Shown here: piece after piece, positions 1 to 11,657 of the stretch | Layout of the letters: each line of letters opens with the position of its first letter | Numbering within the stretch: the stretch's first letter is position 1 | Assembly (NCBI GenBank): GCA_021186555.1 | Contig: JAJKFL010000004.1 | Coordinates: forward strand, 41,708,351-41,772,350 | Length of the DNA: 64,000 nucleotides | Direction of reading: 5' to 3' | Source: Reticulitermes speratus | Taxonomy: Eukaryota > Arthropoda > Insecta > Blattodea > Rhinotermitidae | Notes under the pieces: generated by a model | What the model was told of the DNA's origin: nothing | Seen by the model: the letters and a program-made list of their open reading frames with translations, nothing else | Databases searched by the model: none | Program-made: the position numbers and the translations under genes

Positions 1-150
1 AGGTACACAGTCGCTACGGCACAGACCAACTGCTTGTCACATTAAACACACTTTGTGTCTAGACACGACTGGCCGATGTGCTGCCTGCTTCAGGTACACA
101 GTCGCTACGGCACAGACCAACTGCTTGTCACATTAAACACACTTTGTGTT
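1..150. repeat. Direct duplication, 59 bp at 91-bp spacing
   Basis: Positions 1-59 and 92-150 are identical except at the very end (a stretch containing GTCGCTACGGCACAG and ending near ACTTTGTGT). The 32 bases between them look unique. The window begins inside the first copy, so this may be the edge of a longer array with a 91-bp unit. No gene is visible here. Confidence 0.85.
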
Positions 151-299
151 TCTCCCACACGGCGTATAAATATCGAGAAGCAGCGATTACTTTCATAAAC
201 AAGACCGACCGGTCAGTATTTGTAATTGAGGAACAGTGTGTTTACTGTGAAGTAGGAACTGAAGATGCGTTTATTATTATTATTATAATTATTTGGGTC

Positions 300-565
300 A
301 ATATCGTGCTTTACGCGGTCAGTTGCCGGTCTCTCACCTCGGAGGCCCTGTTTCAATCCCGGACCAGTCTGTGTGGGATTTGTGTTAGACAAAGGGACAG
401 TGGTTTTTCTCAGTACTTGTTTTCCCCTGTCAGTATCATTCCACTAATGGTCCGTACACATCTTAATCTTAATACTGCCGTTATCAGAAGGACAAGCGGG
501 CGAAGCGGAGGAACCTTTAAAACAGCGATGCTCTTTGGGAAGTCGGGAAGCGTTGGATAGAAAAG
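300..565 (+). mobile_element. tRNA-derived SINE, family B (degenerate copy)
   Basis: A tRNA-like head carries a B-box-like stretch (GTTTCAATCCCGG near 350-363). The body has TGTGGGATTTGTG, CCCCTGTCAGTATCATTCC and a distal part with CAGAAGGACAAGCGGGCGAA. The same body occurs at 39.86 kb and 40.6 kb, and the distal part recurs at 59.0 kb. No clean A box or target-site duplication is visible, so this is an old copy. Open frames across it are incidental. Confidence 0.6.
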
Positions 566-663
566 TACTTCGGCTTTTGCGAGATTTGACGGTCTCACAG
601 CAGTGTCGACGAGGCTTCGAGACTTTCAGGATGTGACGCTGTGTTACTGGGTGAGTACTTCTC

Positions 664-1200
664 GACGTTTCGACGCATCCTGTCGCCATCACCTTCAAGC
701 TTATTGAGTCCATGAAGTCTAGCATCACTTTTCGTTTTTAACCGGACATCGTGTGCTGCGGTCTAGAATTACGCTTTGAAATGCAAAGGAAGTAGACTGT
801 ACTGATACGTGTGCTTAGTGTAGCTAGCTGGCATTTTTATAGTCAGTAAATTCTTCGATCCGCGCACAGAACTTGCTGACTCTTTACTGAATTCAGTGAG
901 CATGCAGTTGGTACCGGACTGAGGAATGTCATCAGTCAGCGCTGTACTTTTGTTATTGTTTTTATGAGTTAATTCTTTGGTATGAAGAGGTTAGTGCTCA
1001 TACTCACCAATCGACAGGTTTAACCTCTGCCCTGTCATTCGTTCGTATGACGCGTCTCAGCAAGCCTTGTCGTCTTTCCATTGGCGTCCAGTTGTGCTTG
1101 GGGTCAACCGACTGGAACTGCTAATTTGTGTGTCGTGCTGCTAATTCACCTTTACATTTTCACTTCATGTTAATTGAGATTGATTGCAATACTGTCGTAA
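664..1200. other. No gene seen; degenerate GAAACGTC motif at the left edge
   Basis: Near 664-700 the minus strand has GAAACGTC with a decayed partner (CTTGAAGG) upstream. This matches the hairpin motif family described at 39,148 and 60,597. The rest, up to the satellite block, shows no coding, RNA or repeat signal that I can support. Confidence 0.4.
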
Positions 1201-2803
1201 CCCTCTGAAGCGTGAAGGTCTTTTGATACATACAGCTCAGTTCGTACCGCGCAGTAAACACACTCCGTCTCGGTTATACAAACCAGTCAGTTAATGTTGT
1301 ACAGTGAAATAATCGCTGTTTGTTCTGAGATCCACACAAAACACATAAATACAGTCCGTACCGCGCAGTAAACACACTCCGTCTCAGTTATACAAACAGT
1401 CAGTTAATGTTGTACAGTGAAATAATCGCTGTTTGTTCTGAGATCCACACAAAACACATAAATACAGTCCGTACCGCGCAGTAAACACACTCCGTCTCAG
1501 TTATACAAACCAGTCAGTTAATGTTGTACAGTGAAATAATCGCTGTTTGTTCTGAGATCCACACAAAACACATAAATACACTGTGTGGGCAGAACGTAGA
1601 ATTTGTGAATGTTAAACCTGGTGGTACATATAGTAACCACTGGGCTTTAGAGGGCTACAGTCCGTACCGCGCAGTAAACACACTCCGTCTCAGTTATACA
1701 AACCAGTCAGTTAATGTTGTACAGTGAAATAATCGCTGTTTGTTCTGAGATCCACACAAAACACATGAATACACTGTGTGGGCAGAACGTAGAATTTGTG
1801 AATGTTAAACCTGGTGGTACATATAGTAACCACTGGACTTTAGAGGGCTACAGTCCGTACCGCGCAGTAAACACACTCCGTCTCAGTTATACAAACTAGT
1901 CAGTTAATGTTGTACAGTGAAATAATCGCTGTTTGTTCTGAGATCCACACAAAACACATAAATACAGTCCGTACCGCGCAGTAAACACACTCCGTCTCAG
2001 TTATACAAACTAGTCAGTTAATGTTGTACAGTGAAATAATCGCTGTTTGTTCTGAGATCCACACAAAACACATAAATACAGTCCGTACCGCGCAGTAAAC
2101 ACACTCCGTCTCAGTTATACAAACCAGTCAGTTAATGTTGTACAGTGAAATAATCGCTGTTTGTTCTCAGATCCACACAAAACACATAAATACACTGTGT
2201 GGGCAGAACGTAGAATTTGTGAATGTTAAACCTGGTGGTACATATAGTAACCACTGGGCTTTAGAGGGCTACAGTCCGTACCGCGCAGTAAACACACTCC
2301 GTCTCAGTTATACAAACCAGTCAGTTAATGTTGTACAGTGAAATAATCGCTGTTTGTTCTGAGATCCACACAAAACACATAAATACAGTCCGTACCGCGC
2401 AGTAAACACACTCCGTCTCAGTTATACAAACCAGTCAGTTAATGTTGTACAGTGAAATAATCGCTGTTTGTTCTGAGATCCACACAAAACACATAAATAC
2501 AGTCCGTACCGCGCAGTAAACACACTCCGTCTCAGTTATACAAACCAGTCAGTTAATGCTGTACAGTGAAATAATCGCTGTTTGTTCTGAGATCCACACA
2601 AAACACATAAATACAGTCCGTACCGCGCAGTAAACACACTCCGTCTCAGTTATACAAACCAGTCAGTTAATGCTGTACAGTGAAATAATCGCTGTTTGTT
2701 CTGAGATCCACACATAACACATAAATACAATGTGTGGGCAGAACGTAGAAATTGTGAATGTTAAACATGGTGGTACATATAGTGACCACTGGACCTTGAA
2801 GGG
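1201..2803 (+). repeat. Satellite block 1: 114-bp units mixed with 193-bp units
   Basis: The base unit is 114 bp (contains CAGTCCGTACCGCGCAGTAA and ends ACACATAAATA). Some units carry an extra 79 bp (ACTGTGTGGGCAGAACG through GGGCTTTAGAGGGCTA), giving 193 bp. The block starts GTAA-CCCTCTGAAGC and ends CTTGAAGGG-CTGA, so both ends read CCCT(C/T) inward beside a degenerate TTAA. Copies occur in both orientations at 26.3, 28.0, 30.3, 36.8, 48.5 and 57.6 kb. The 61-68-codon frames in it are by-products of the 193-bp units. Confidence 0.93.
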
Positions 2804-2944
2804 CTGATGATCAACAATAAATAATTATTTGCCCTGTAAGAGGTCCTCAGTAAACACTCTGTTGTTTGACTATTTACTGTGCCACTTGTTTGTCCTGTCC
2901 TTGCTCAGTAAATGCACGGCCCAATGAGCGGTCGTAAAGACACA

Positions 2945-2968
2945 TGTCCTGTCCTGTCCTGTCCTGTT
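2945..2968. repeat. (TGTCC)n microsatellite
   Basis: About four perfect copies of the pentamer. The surrounding interval 2,804-3,900 holds no recognisable gene or element. Confidence 0.85.
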
Positions 2969-3915
2969 GTTCGCCTGTTCTTGTCAGTAGCACACTATAC
3001 CGTAGCTATGCCTTTAAAGGAGGACTGACGCTTACATTTAAAGGTTGAAAATGTGTTGATGCAACTAACAATAATTTGCTAATGAATGTTCGAAACACAT
3101 CGAACTGCGCCTCTGTAACTTTACCATATTGGTAATTTTACGTGCTAAATTTAATAATACTTTTGAGTGTTCACTTTTTGGTCCGCGGTAGGAACCTAGA
3201 AAGATGTGTGCGTTTGTGTGTTTTGTATGCACGGTGATGCTTAATGACACGCGGTACAGCACTTGTCAGGTAAAATAATGACCATATAGGTCACTGGGTG
3301 GTGTGATTAACGGGCTGTGCGTTTCGTACGCACAAAATGCCTCCTGCTGCTGTTGTCTGTGTGAAGCAGCTCAACACCGCATTTGTATAACAGCGACTGT
3401 ACAATGAAGGGCTGGCCCACGATTCTCACGGTAGTTTGTTGTCAGTGGCGTGCAGCACACTGCGTCACACATCAGCGCATTAAAGCGCTTAGACTTGCTG
3501 AGTTAGCCTGTTTCGAATGTGCATGTAGGTCAGCAGACTGAACACCGTCGTGCTTTTGCTCTGGCACTTGTCACGTGGACATTTGTCAGTTAATTTGTGG
3601 TTCATCTACTGACGCTGTCGGCAACTGTGAGTGTACAGACGTACAATTGTCAGAGGACACGAACTGCAGAAGACCAGACAGACGTGATCATGGCAGAATT
3701 TGAGATGGTCTGGGGTGCCTCAGGAAAGCCTTGAAAACCTTCAGTAATCATACCTACATATTGTGGGAATCACACGAAACACACAGCTGCAATGTGTTCG
3801 CAAGGGGCAGTGCCATTCAGTGCCGGCCTCGGTGTAAGGTACGGACCTCAAATTCTTCACGTGCTGCGGTCCTCGGTGCGTAGGGTACAGATATGAAGAC
3901 TTGTAACCCTCTAAT

Positions 3916-4090
3916 GATGCTGGGGTTTAAATTCCAACTATGCCCAGGACGTAGGGGTTGTAAATTTATAGTAGCTTTAAATGCATTCACGACCGTACAG
4001 TGCACCGAGGCTGGCATTGAGGTATTAAGGGCATAACAAATGTCAAACCCCTCCGTCTTGGGCAGTAATTGGTGTTTAAACCCCAGCGTT
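3916..4090. repeat. Inverted pair of a short dispersed repeat
   Basis: A roughly 45-bp motif (AAACCCCTCCGTC ... TTTAAACCCCAGCG) lies in plus orientation at 4,043-4,090 and in minus orientation at 3,916-3,960. A third copy is at 14,359-14,405. The inverted arrangement suggests a small foldback or MITE-like element, but I see no target-site duplication. The 50-bp array starts about 18 bp downstream. Confidence 0.55.
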
Positions 4091-4108
4091 ATGAAGCGTT
4101 AAAGGGAA

Positions 4109-5067
4109 CTTGCGGTAGTCGTGCTGGCCAATACTGCGGGCCGTCACTTCACGAAATATCTGCGGTAGTTGTGCTGGCCAATACTGGGGCCGTCACTTCA
4201 CGAAATACCTGCGGTAGTTGTGCTGGCCAATACTGCGGCCGTCACTTCACGAAATACCTGCGGTAGTTGTGCTGGCCAATACTGCGGGCCGTCACTTCAC
4301 GAAATACCTGCGGTAGTTGTGCTGGCCAATACTGCGGGCCGTCACTTCACGAAATACCTGCGGTAGTTGTGCTGGCCAATACTGCGGGCCGTCACTTCAC
4401 GAAATACCTGCGGTAGTTGTGCTGCCAATACTGCGGGCCGTCACTTCACGAAATACCTGCGGTAGTTGTGCTGGCCAATACTGCGGGCCGTCACTTCACG
4501 AAATACCTGCGGTAGTTGTGCTGGCCAATACTGCGGGCCGTCACTTCACGAAATACCTGCGGTAGTTGTGCTGGCCAATACTGCGGGCCGTCACTTCACG
4601 AAATACCTGCGGTAGTTGTGCTGGCCAATACTGCGGGCCGTCACTTCACGAAATACCTGCGGTAGTTGTGCTGGCCAATACTGCGGGCCGTCACTTCACG
4701 AAATACCTGCGGTAGTTGTGCTGGCCAATACTGCGGGCCGTCACTTCACGAAATACCTGCGGTAGTTGTGCTGGCTAATGCTGCGGGCCGTCACTTCACG
4801 AAATACCTGCGGTAGTTGTGCTGGCCAATACCACCTGCGGTGTCCGTCACTTCACTCCGAAATACCTGCGGTAGTTGTGCTGGCCAATACTGCGGGCCGT
4901 CACTTCACGAAATACCTGCGGTAGTTGTGCTGGCCAATACTGCGGGCCGTCACTTCACGAAATACCTGCGGTAGTTGTGCTGGCCAACACTACGGGCCGT
5001 CACTTCACGAAATACCTGCGGTAGTTGTGCTGGCCAATACTGCGGGCCGTCACTTCACGAAATACCC
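4109..5067. repeat. Tandem array, 50-bp unit, about 19 copies
   Basis: The unit contains CTGCGGTAGTTGTGCTGGCC and CGGGCCGTCACTTCACGAAA. Copies are nearly identical. A few units have one-base indels (near 4,190, 4,245 and 4,425), and one carries an insertion (4,831-4,858). Overlapping frames beginning MCWPI arise from the repeat and are not genes. Confidence 0.95.
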
Positions 5068-5507
5068 AATAACGTACTCCAGGGCCTTCGTAGATCCACT
5101 TTAGTATCATTCCTGCCGTCTGCCATTGCTGGCGCTCGGTATTACAAAACCAAACATCAATGCGATTACAAATGCGATGGGCCGAACATTTAACACGCCG
5201 GGGACATACGAGAAATACTAACAAAGTTTTGGTAGAAATATTTCAAAGGAAAAGATGGCTTGCAGGGCCGAGTTAACTGGGACGGTACTATTGAAATAGT
5301 TCTGTGTCCCGAATTTATGTGACGTGGGGTAGAAACCGGTGGCGGGCTGTAACGAGTGCTTGGTGTTACAAAGGTCAGAGAATTTCTTGACTGGCTGGGA
5401 GACTTTCAGCTTCTCATGAAGTACTGTGTGCTGTGCAGTTGGTCAGCTGTACCCAGTGACACACCGTTGCTTACTATGTAAGGCAGAAGGTGACATCGTG
5501 ACTGCAA
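5068..5507. other. Unique spacer, no feature recognised
   Basis: About 440 bp between arrays. The short open frames on both strands show no recognisable domain. Confidence 0.5.
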
Positions 5508-5551
5508 ATGCTGCTACTGCTACTACTACTACTACTACTGCTGCTGCTACT
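5508..5551. repeat. CTA/CTG trinucleotide microsatellite
   Basis: Runs of CTA interrupted by CTG. They generate a poly-leucine frame that I do not regard as coding. Confidence 0.9.
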
Positions 5552-5718
5552 AGCATCACCACCTCACACACAGTACTGTCTGAATTACACACGAAGCTCT
5601 AAGCCTGTTCTTCAGCCTCAGCTGGTACTCGCAGATAACACTGTCTCAATTATACAAGCTCGCTGTCGGGGCTCGGCGCGTACCGCACAGAGAACACTGA
5701 CTCATTAAGACCAATCAT

Positions 5719-5786
5719 GGCGGGTGATCATAAACACACGTAGGTGATCATAAACACACATAGGTGATCATAAACACACGTAGGTG
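5719..5786. repeat. 20-bp tandem repeat, about 3.3 copies
   Basis: The unit is GGTGATCATAAACACACGTA with a G/A variant in alternate copies. The final copy is partial. The interval 5,787-6,336 that follows has no supported feature. Confidence 0.9.
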
Positions 5787-6336
5787 TTCACTCAAAAGTC
5801 CTGTTGGTTTTATCCGATTTGGAGCGAACTTGAATTTTATCAACAGATTTTAGTAAAACTCTGCAGTATTGCTTGTCACGATAATCCTTCCAGCTGGAGC
5901 CGAGGTTAATGCGGACAGACGGACATGACGAGGCTAACAGGCGCTTTTTGCGTATCAGCGCTCTTAAAAAGTTTTAAAATAAAACGATTTGTTATACATT
6001 CAACAGATCCAGCAGAGTTGGAACTCGGTGGTTCAGATTACAACATCGGGGTTGCCGTGGGGCCAACGTAGCGCTCAGGAATGTTTATAAATAGCCTGCA
6101 CTGGAACTCGTCCCAGTGGTGGGAGGAAATGTCGTAACAAATATTTTGCATAATTGTAAAGGACCCCACCAGCTCTACCCAAATTGCCATATTCCGCCAC
6201 TTATTCAAGGTTATTTTGACGCCGGTAGAAGTCAGTGTTTTGAGTTTGTGACTCAAATGCGAGGTTCTCATAGCTGTCTTACTGAGGATTCATGTCGTCT
6301 GGGATGCGACGCTGTGTTGGAGGGCGAGTGGCTCTC

Positions 6337-6371
6337 GACGTTTCGAAAGATCGTGTCGCGTTCATCTTCAG
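6337..6371 (-). other. Hammerhead-like hairpin motif, copy 1
   Basis: Minus strand: CTGAAGAT, then stem GAA / TTC around a 13-nt loop, then GAAACGTC. It has the same order of parts as the copies at 39,148, 56,059 and 60,597, with a different but complementary stem. Just left of it, the plus strand has GATGCGACGCTGTGT, also found near 634 (GATGTGACGCTGTGT). This suggests a larger dispersed element. Confidence 0.5.
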
Positions 6372-6544
6372 TAGTCATCGTTCCATGATGGATGGACTTC
6401 GGGACTTCTTCACACTGAGTCACATTTCACAAAACTCGAAACCTTAAATACTTCGTGCTTTGCAGAATAAATTTTGACATATTTAGTTCTTCCGTACTGT
6501 TCTGTTCGATGTTAAAAAAAAAGAATAACGAAAAAGGAATGTGC

Positions 6545-6650
6545 TTACACACAGCGGTCCTCAGTTACACACAGCGGTCCTCAGTTACACACAGCGGTCC
6601 TCAGTTACACACAGCGGTCCTCAGTTACACACAGCGGTCCTCAGTTACAC
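6545..6650. repeat. 20-bp tandem repeat, about 5 copies
   Basis: The unit is TTACACACAGCGGTCCTCAG and copies are virtually perfect. Confidence 0.93.
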
Positions 6651-6767
6651 ATAGTAAATATAAGGCTTGTGTTCTGCTCCTAAACTGAAAAAATACACGG
6701 AGCAGCCGCTTGTTAAAGGAACAGGAAGCACTCGGAAATCATACGACAAAGTCACGTATTTTAGAAC

Positions 6768-7343
6768 GGTATTCATTTATTACACACAACGTACCTCAAC
6801 GTAACAGCGTCTTAATATCGACAGTGTTCACATTTATTACACACAACGTACCTCAACGTAACAGCGTCTTAATATCGACAGTGTTCACATTTATTACACA
6901 CAACGTACCTCAACGTAACAGCGTCTTAATATCGACAGTGTTCACATTTATTACACACAACGTACCTCAACGTAACAGCGTCTTAATATCGACAGTGTTC
7001 ACATTTATTACACACAACGTACCTCAACGTAACAGCGTCTTAATATCGACAGTGTTCACATTTATTACACACAACGTACCTCAACGTAACAGCGTCTTAA
7101 TATCGACAGTGTTCACATTTATTACACACAACGTACCTCAACGTAACAGCGTCTTAATATCGACAGTGTTCACATTTATTACACACAACGTACCTCAACG
7201 TAACAGCGTCTTAATATCGACAGTGTTCACATTTATTACACACAACGTACCTCAACGTAACAGCGTCTTAATATCGACAGTGTTCACATTTATTACACAC
7301 AACGTACCTCAACGTAACAGCGTCTTAATATCGACAGTGTTCA
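6768..7343 (-). repeat. 57-bp tandem array, about 10 copies, on the tail of a dead transposase
   Basis: In minus orientation the unit starts at the transposase stop codon (TGAACACTGTCGATATTAAG) and includes AATAAATGTG. Because 57 is a multiple of three, a 220-residue frame runs along the plus strand, but it has only repeat content. The same array, with about 15 copies, lies at 23,943-24,788 on the other strand beside the same transposase fragment. Confidence 0.93.
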
Positions 7344-7640
7344 CAGAACTTGCTCAAAATGCTCCCCGTTAGTGTGCACAACTCAGCCCTGTGACGTCAC
7401 TAATTGTAGGCACCCTGAACAATTTCAGAAATATTCTTGTCGCAGCTGCTTCAATCAAACGCCAAAACTCGTCCCTCCTGTTGACTGTTTTCCACTAAAC
7501 TGTGCCCTAAGTTGGCCCCACAGGAGTGAGATCGGGCGATCGCGGAGGCCACAAAACCGGCCCGTTTCGTCCTGTCCATGCTTCTCAGTAGTCAAAAAAC
7601 TGCTTTACGTCGCGGGTAAAGTGAGCTGCAGCTCCATAGT
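7341..7640 (-). pseudogene. C-terminal remnant of a DDE-type (IS630/Tc1/mariner-like) transposase, copy 1
   Basis: Reading the minus strand leftward from about 7,640, one frame gives a WPPRSPDLTP-like segment. That segment is the region of the third catalytic acidic residue in IS630/Tc1/mariner-type transposases. It is followed by a stretch like RDEFWRLIEAAATRI and finally GEHFEQVL and a TGA stop at 7,343-7,341. Stops and frame changes lie between, so the gene is dead. The N-terminal two thirds are absent. The 57-bp array begins exactly at the stop codon. It matches the plus-strand copy at 23,640-23,945 almost base for base. The family name is an inference from motif layout. Confidence 0.65.
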
Positions 7641-7644
7641 TTAC

Positions 7645-8747
7645 ATAGTTACATAGTTTATTGCGATGTGCGTTTTACATCCTCATATAGTTCAGGTAAT
7701 CTGTATGTTGCTATATCTCGCTAAAAGGTCGTGACCTGTGCTGATAGCAACTGTTTGGGGTAGAACACAACTCTGCATTTAGCGTATGTAATTAGGAATT
7801 AGGTGTATACATAAAGGCTAGCAGGTAGTTGTGAGCAGGAACAGAATATGGCAGCACTAAACGACAGTGGGAGGCAGGGGTGTACAAATCCCTGTCGCCT
7901 GATCGCTCTGGCGACTGAATTTTTTACAGTGGTGCCAGATATTTTCAGCATAATTATTGCAGTTTTCCATTACAAACACAAATGTGTATCAGTTCACATG
8001 CACCGAGCAGACAGCGTCAAATAACAGAGAGGTTCACAGGTCGCTCCAGAACTGTGGGTCATCAGTTCGAAACTTGCTTCATGTCACCCTTCTGGCGCCT
8101 AGAATTTAGAGGTGGCTCCTAGATACTTGGAACATGTGTGGACCCCTGGTGGTAGGTATACTGAGTCGGTATTGCAGTGCCCACCTTTGCCGAAAAAGCA
8201 TCACCAGTTGTCTTCAACATGATACGCATCGCAGATTAGGCACTCTGGACCGTTCACATCTCGAGTAATTAGAGACAATCAGTGTTTGTTCTGCACACGC
8301 TATGTTTTTCTTTAACAAAGGACTGTCCCTCTGTCATAACAGACACTGGGGTCAAGTGAAGGAACAGAACAACGTAGCGAGCGAGTCGTATTGATTTTCA
8401 TGTACCAGTGGCCTAGTTGGAACAGCACACGGCCTAGTTGAAGATCGGACATATGATGCAACATTGCACAACAGATGGCAGCACGAATATAGACGAAATT
8501 AATGCTTGGTTTAGTATAAGCCTAGAGAGACGACCGATGATGGAGGCCGTGGAGTAGCGCGTGAATGTGGCAGGTTTACGTCAGGATGGTGCTGCTGTCA
8601 TTAGCACTAGGCAGTGAAGAGTGCCTTAGCAATACAGGCCATCGTGGTTAGCTGTGAGGAACTGTTGGTTGTTACATTTGAGGTGTCGTATGAAGAAATA
8701 CTCGTAACATAATGAAACTGGATGGTTTTACTCTCATTTCTTCGACT
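7645..8747. other. No gene recognised
   Basis: Mixed-composition sequence with no long frame, array or transposon end that I can support. Confidence 0.5.
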
Positions 8748-8780
8748 CTGAAGATGGAGGCAACATTTTTCTGCGAAACG
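8748..8780 (+). other. Hammerhead-like hairpin motif, decayed copy
   Basis: CTGAAGAT, then GGAGG, a loop, TCTGC and GAAACG. The related copy near 40,278 suggests an ancestral GGAGG/CCTCC stem, of which the right arm has decayed here. Read backwards it translates like the SQKNVASIFRVE debris often seen in insect repeats. Confidence 0.45.
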
Positions 8781-8920
8781 TTTGTATTCGCTGAGAAGAC
8801 TGTAAGTTCGCACTGCCCAGACCGCCATATCTGAGGTTTACTGCAGGCATGCATTTAACCGAAACTCTTTATTCCCAGAAGTAGTAGTTTGTCTATGAGG
8901 ACAACAAATTTGACAACTGG

Positions 8921-11067
8921 ACTGAGATCATGACGAGTGAAGGGTCAGACGGTGTTAAACACTAACTGGCCGCTGAGATCATGACCAGTGAAGGGTCAGA
9001 CGGAGTTAAACACTAACTGGCCGCTGAGATCATGACCAGTGAAGGGTCAGACGGTGTTAAACACTAACTGGCCGCTGAGATCATGACCAGTGAAGGGTCA
9101 GACGGTGTTAAACACTAACTGGCCGCTGAGATCATGACGAGTGAAGGGTCAGACGGTGTTAAACACTAACTGGCCGCTGAGATCATGACCAGTGAAGGGT
9201 CAGACGGTGTTAAACACTAACTGGCCGCTGAGATCATGACGAGTGAAGGGTCAGACGGTGTTAAACACTAACTGGCCGCTGAGATCATGACCAGTGAAGG
9301 GTCAGACGGTGTTGAACACTAACTGGCCGCTGAGATCATGACCAGTGAAGGGTCAGACGGTGTTGAACACTAACTGGCCGCTGAGATCATGACCAGTGAA
9401 GGGTCAGACGGTGTTGAACACTAACTGGCCGCTGAGATCATGACCAGTGAAGGGTCAGACGGTGTTAAACACTAACTGGCCGCTGAGATCATGACCAGTG
9501 AAGGGTCAGACGGTGTTAAACACTAACTGGCCGCTGAGATCATGACCAGTGAAGGGTCAGACGGTGTTAAACACTAACTGGCCGCTGAGATCATGACGAG
9601 TGAAGGGTCAGACGGTGTTAAACACTAACTGGCCGCTGAGATCATGACCAGTGAAGGGTCAGACGGTGTTAAACACTAACTGGCCGCTGAGATCATGACC
9701 AGTGAAGGGTCAGACGGTGTTGAACACTAACTGGCCGCTGAGATCATGACCAGTGAAGGGTCAGACGGTGTTGAACACTAACTGGCCGCTGAGATCATGA
9801 CCAGTGAAGGGTCAGACGGTGTTGAACACTAACTGGCCGCTGAGATCATGACCAGTGAAGGGTCAGACGGTGTTGAACACTAACTGGCCGCTGAGATCAT
9901 GACCAGTGAAGGGTCAGACGGTGTTAAACACTAACTGGCCGCTGAGATCATGACCAGTGAAGGGTCAGACGGTGTTAAACACTAACTGGCCGCTGAGATC
10001 ATGACCAGTGAAGGGTCAGACGGTGTTAAACACTAACTGGCCGCTGAGATCATGACCAGTGAAGGGTCAGACGGTGTTAAACACTAACTGGCCGCTGAGA
10101 TCATGACCAGTGAAGGGTCAGACGGTGTTGAACACTAACTGGCCGCTGAGATCATGACCAGTGAAGGGTCAGACGGTGTTGAACACTAACTGGCCGCTGA
10201 GATCATGACCAGTGAAGGGTCAGACGGTGTTGAACACTAACTGGCCGCTGAGATCATGACCAGTGAAGGGTCAGACGGTGTTAAACACTAACTGGCCGCT
10301 GAGATCATGACCAGTGAAGGGTCAGACGGTGTTAAACACTAACTGGCCGCTGAGATCATGACCAGTGAAGGGTCAGACGGTGTTAAACACTAACTGGCCG
10401 CTGAGATCATGACCAGTGAAGGGTCAGACGGTGTTAAACACTAACTGGCCGCTGAGATCATGACCATTGAAGGGTCAGACGGTGTTAAACACTAACTGGC
10501 CGCTGAGATCATGACCAGTGAAGGGTCAGACGGTGTTAAACACTAACTGGCCGCTGAGATCATGACCAGTGAAGGGTCAGACGGTGTTAAACACTAACTG
10601 GCCGCTGAGATCATGACCAGTGAAGGGTCAGACGGTGTTAAACACTAACTGGCCGCTGAGATCATGACCAGTGAAGGGTCAGACGGTGTTAAACACTAAC
10701 TGGCCGCTGAGATCATGACCAGTGAAGGGTCAGACGGTGTTAAACACTAACTGGCCGCTGAGATCATGACAAGTGAAGGGTCAGACGGTGTTAAACACTA
10801 ACTGGCCGCTGAGATCATGACCAGTGAAGGGTCAGACGGTGTTAAACACTAACTGGCCGCTGAGATCATGACCAGTGAAGGGTCAGACGGTGTTAAACAC
10901 TAACTGGCCGCTGAGATCATGACCAGTGAAGGGTCAGACGGTGTTAAACACTAACTGGCCGCTGAGATCATGACCAGTGAAGGGTCAGACGGTGTTAAAC
11001 ACTAACTGGCCGCTGAGATCATGACCAGTGAAGGGTCAGACGGTGTTAAACACTAACTGGCCGCTGC
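8921..11067. repeat. Tandem array, 51-bp unit, about 42 copies, with 8-unit higher-order pattern
   Basis: The unit is CTGAGATCATGACCAGTGAA followed by GGGTCAGACGGTGTTAAAC and ACTAACTGGCCG. Two variant sites mark units: TTAAAC/TTGAAC and GACCAG/GACGAG. TTGAAC units occur in runs starting at 9,312 (3 units), 9,720 (4) and 10,128 (3). The starts are exactly 408 bp (8 units) apart. The right third is nearly uniform apart from single changes near 10,467 and 10,769. Confidence 0.97.
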
Positions 11068-11657
11068 ATCAGCAAATGCAGTGTTCTGTTTTAAAGTGCA
11101 GGTGTCCTGTCATTAAGGTAATGTAAAGACTGGCAGCCCCGTGGAAGTGTAGCAAGTGCCAGGCATTAACACAGCGCATCGTGCCCAAGCAAGAACACTG
11201 CAAAGTGAAGAAGATAGAGGATAGGAGTGTTGCGTGTTAGGCGTACTTTATGACGTTAAGAAAACGCCTTGTGTGGAGACCACGTCCGTGTGGCCGTCCT
11301 AGTGTCAAGGACCAACTCGTTTGTTGGGGGTTTATGAAATTTTGGCTAGGAAATGTTTACAAAAAGTGGTCATCAAGTACGACTTCCGCGAAAATGGATT
11401 CACATTCAGTCACTGCCCTAAGTAACTGCGCCGACTATCACGAAACTCACAGTCATTCAGTCAATTTTTGTGGACAGTTCCTGTACCGAATTTTATCCAA
11501 GTCAGGTGAAAAGTCTAGAAAATAGGGAAAAATGCAAGAATGTACTTAAGAGTACACCCAGCCCTTGTTTTACGCCCTAGTTGCGGTCGTAAAAAATTGG
11601 GCGCAAATAAAAAAGGCGTAAACCAAAAATGACATTCCCACAAGAAATAATGGAATA
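11068..11657. other. No gene; contains a degenerate dispersed repeat
   Basis: The stretch 11,540-11,640, reversed, resembles 14,270-14,360 (shared GGGCGTAAAACAAGGG-like core), so it belongs to an old dispersed repeat. The 91-residue frame at 11,250-11,525 has no recognisable domain and I do not call it. Confidence 0.45.

Noticed and set aside
1521-2341. Repeated 61-68-codon frames beginning [19 protein letters not shown] as a small protein family.
   Set aside because: They occur only in the 193-bp units, are broken in the 114-bp units and carry no conserved-codon signature.
3065-3262. Minus-strand frame MLYRVSLSITVHTKHTN as a diverged relative of the satellite frame.
   Set aside because: Similarity is limited to about 12 residues and the DNA does not align convincingly with the 193-bp unit.
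4109-5067. Possible CRISPR array (regular repeats).
   Set aside because: No unique spacers: the whole 50-bp unit repeats. The window is eukaryotic and lacks cas genes. The same holds for the other arrays.
6710-7372. 220-codon frame with FITHNVPQRNSVLISTVFT repeats.
   Set aside because: Antisense product of the 57-bp array. The real signal is the transposase end on the minus strand.
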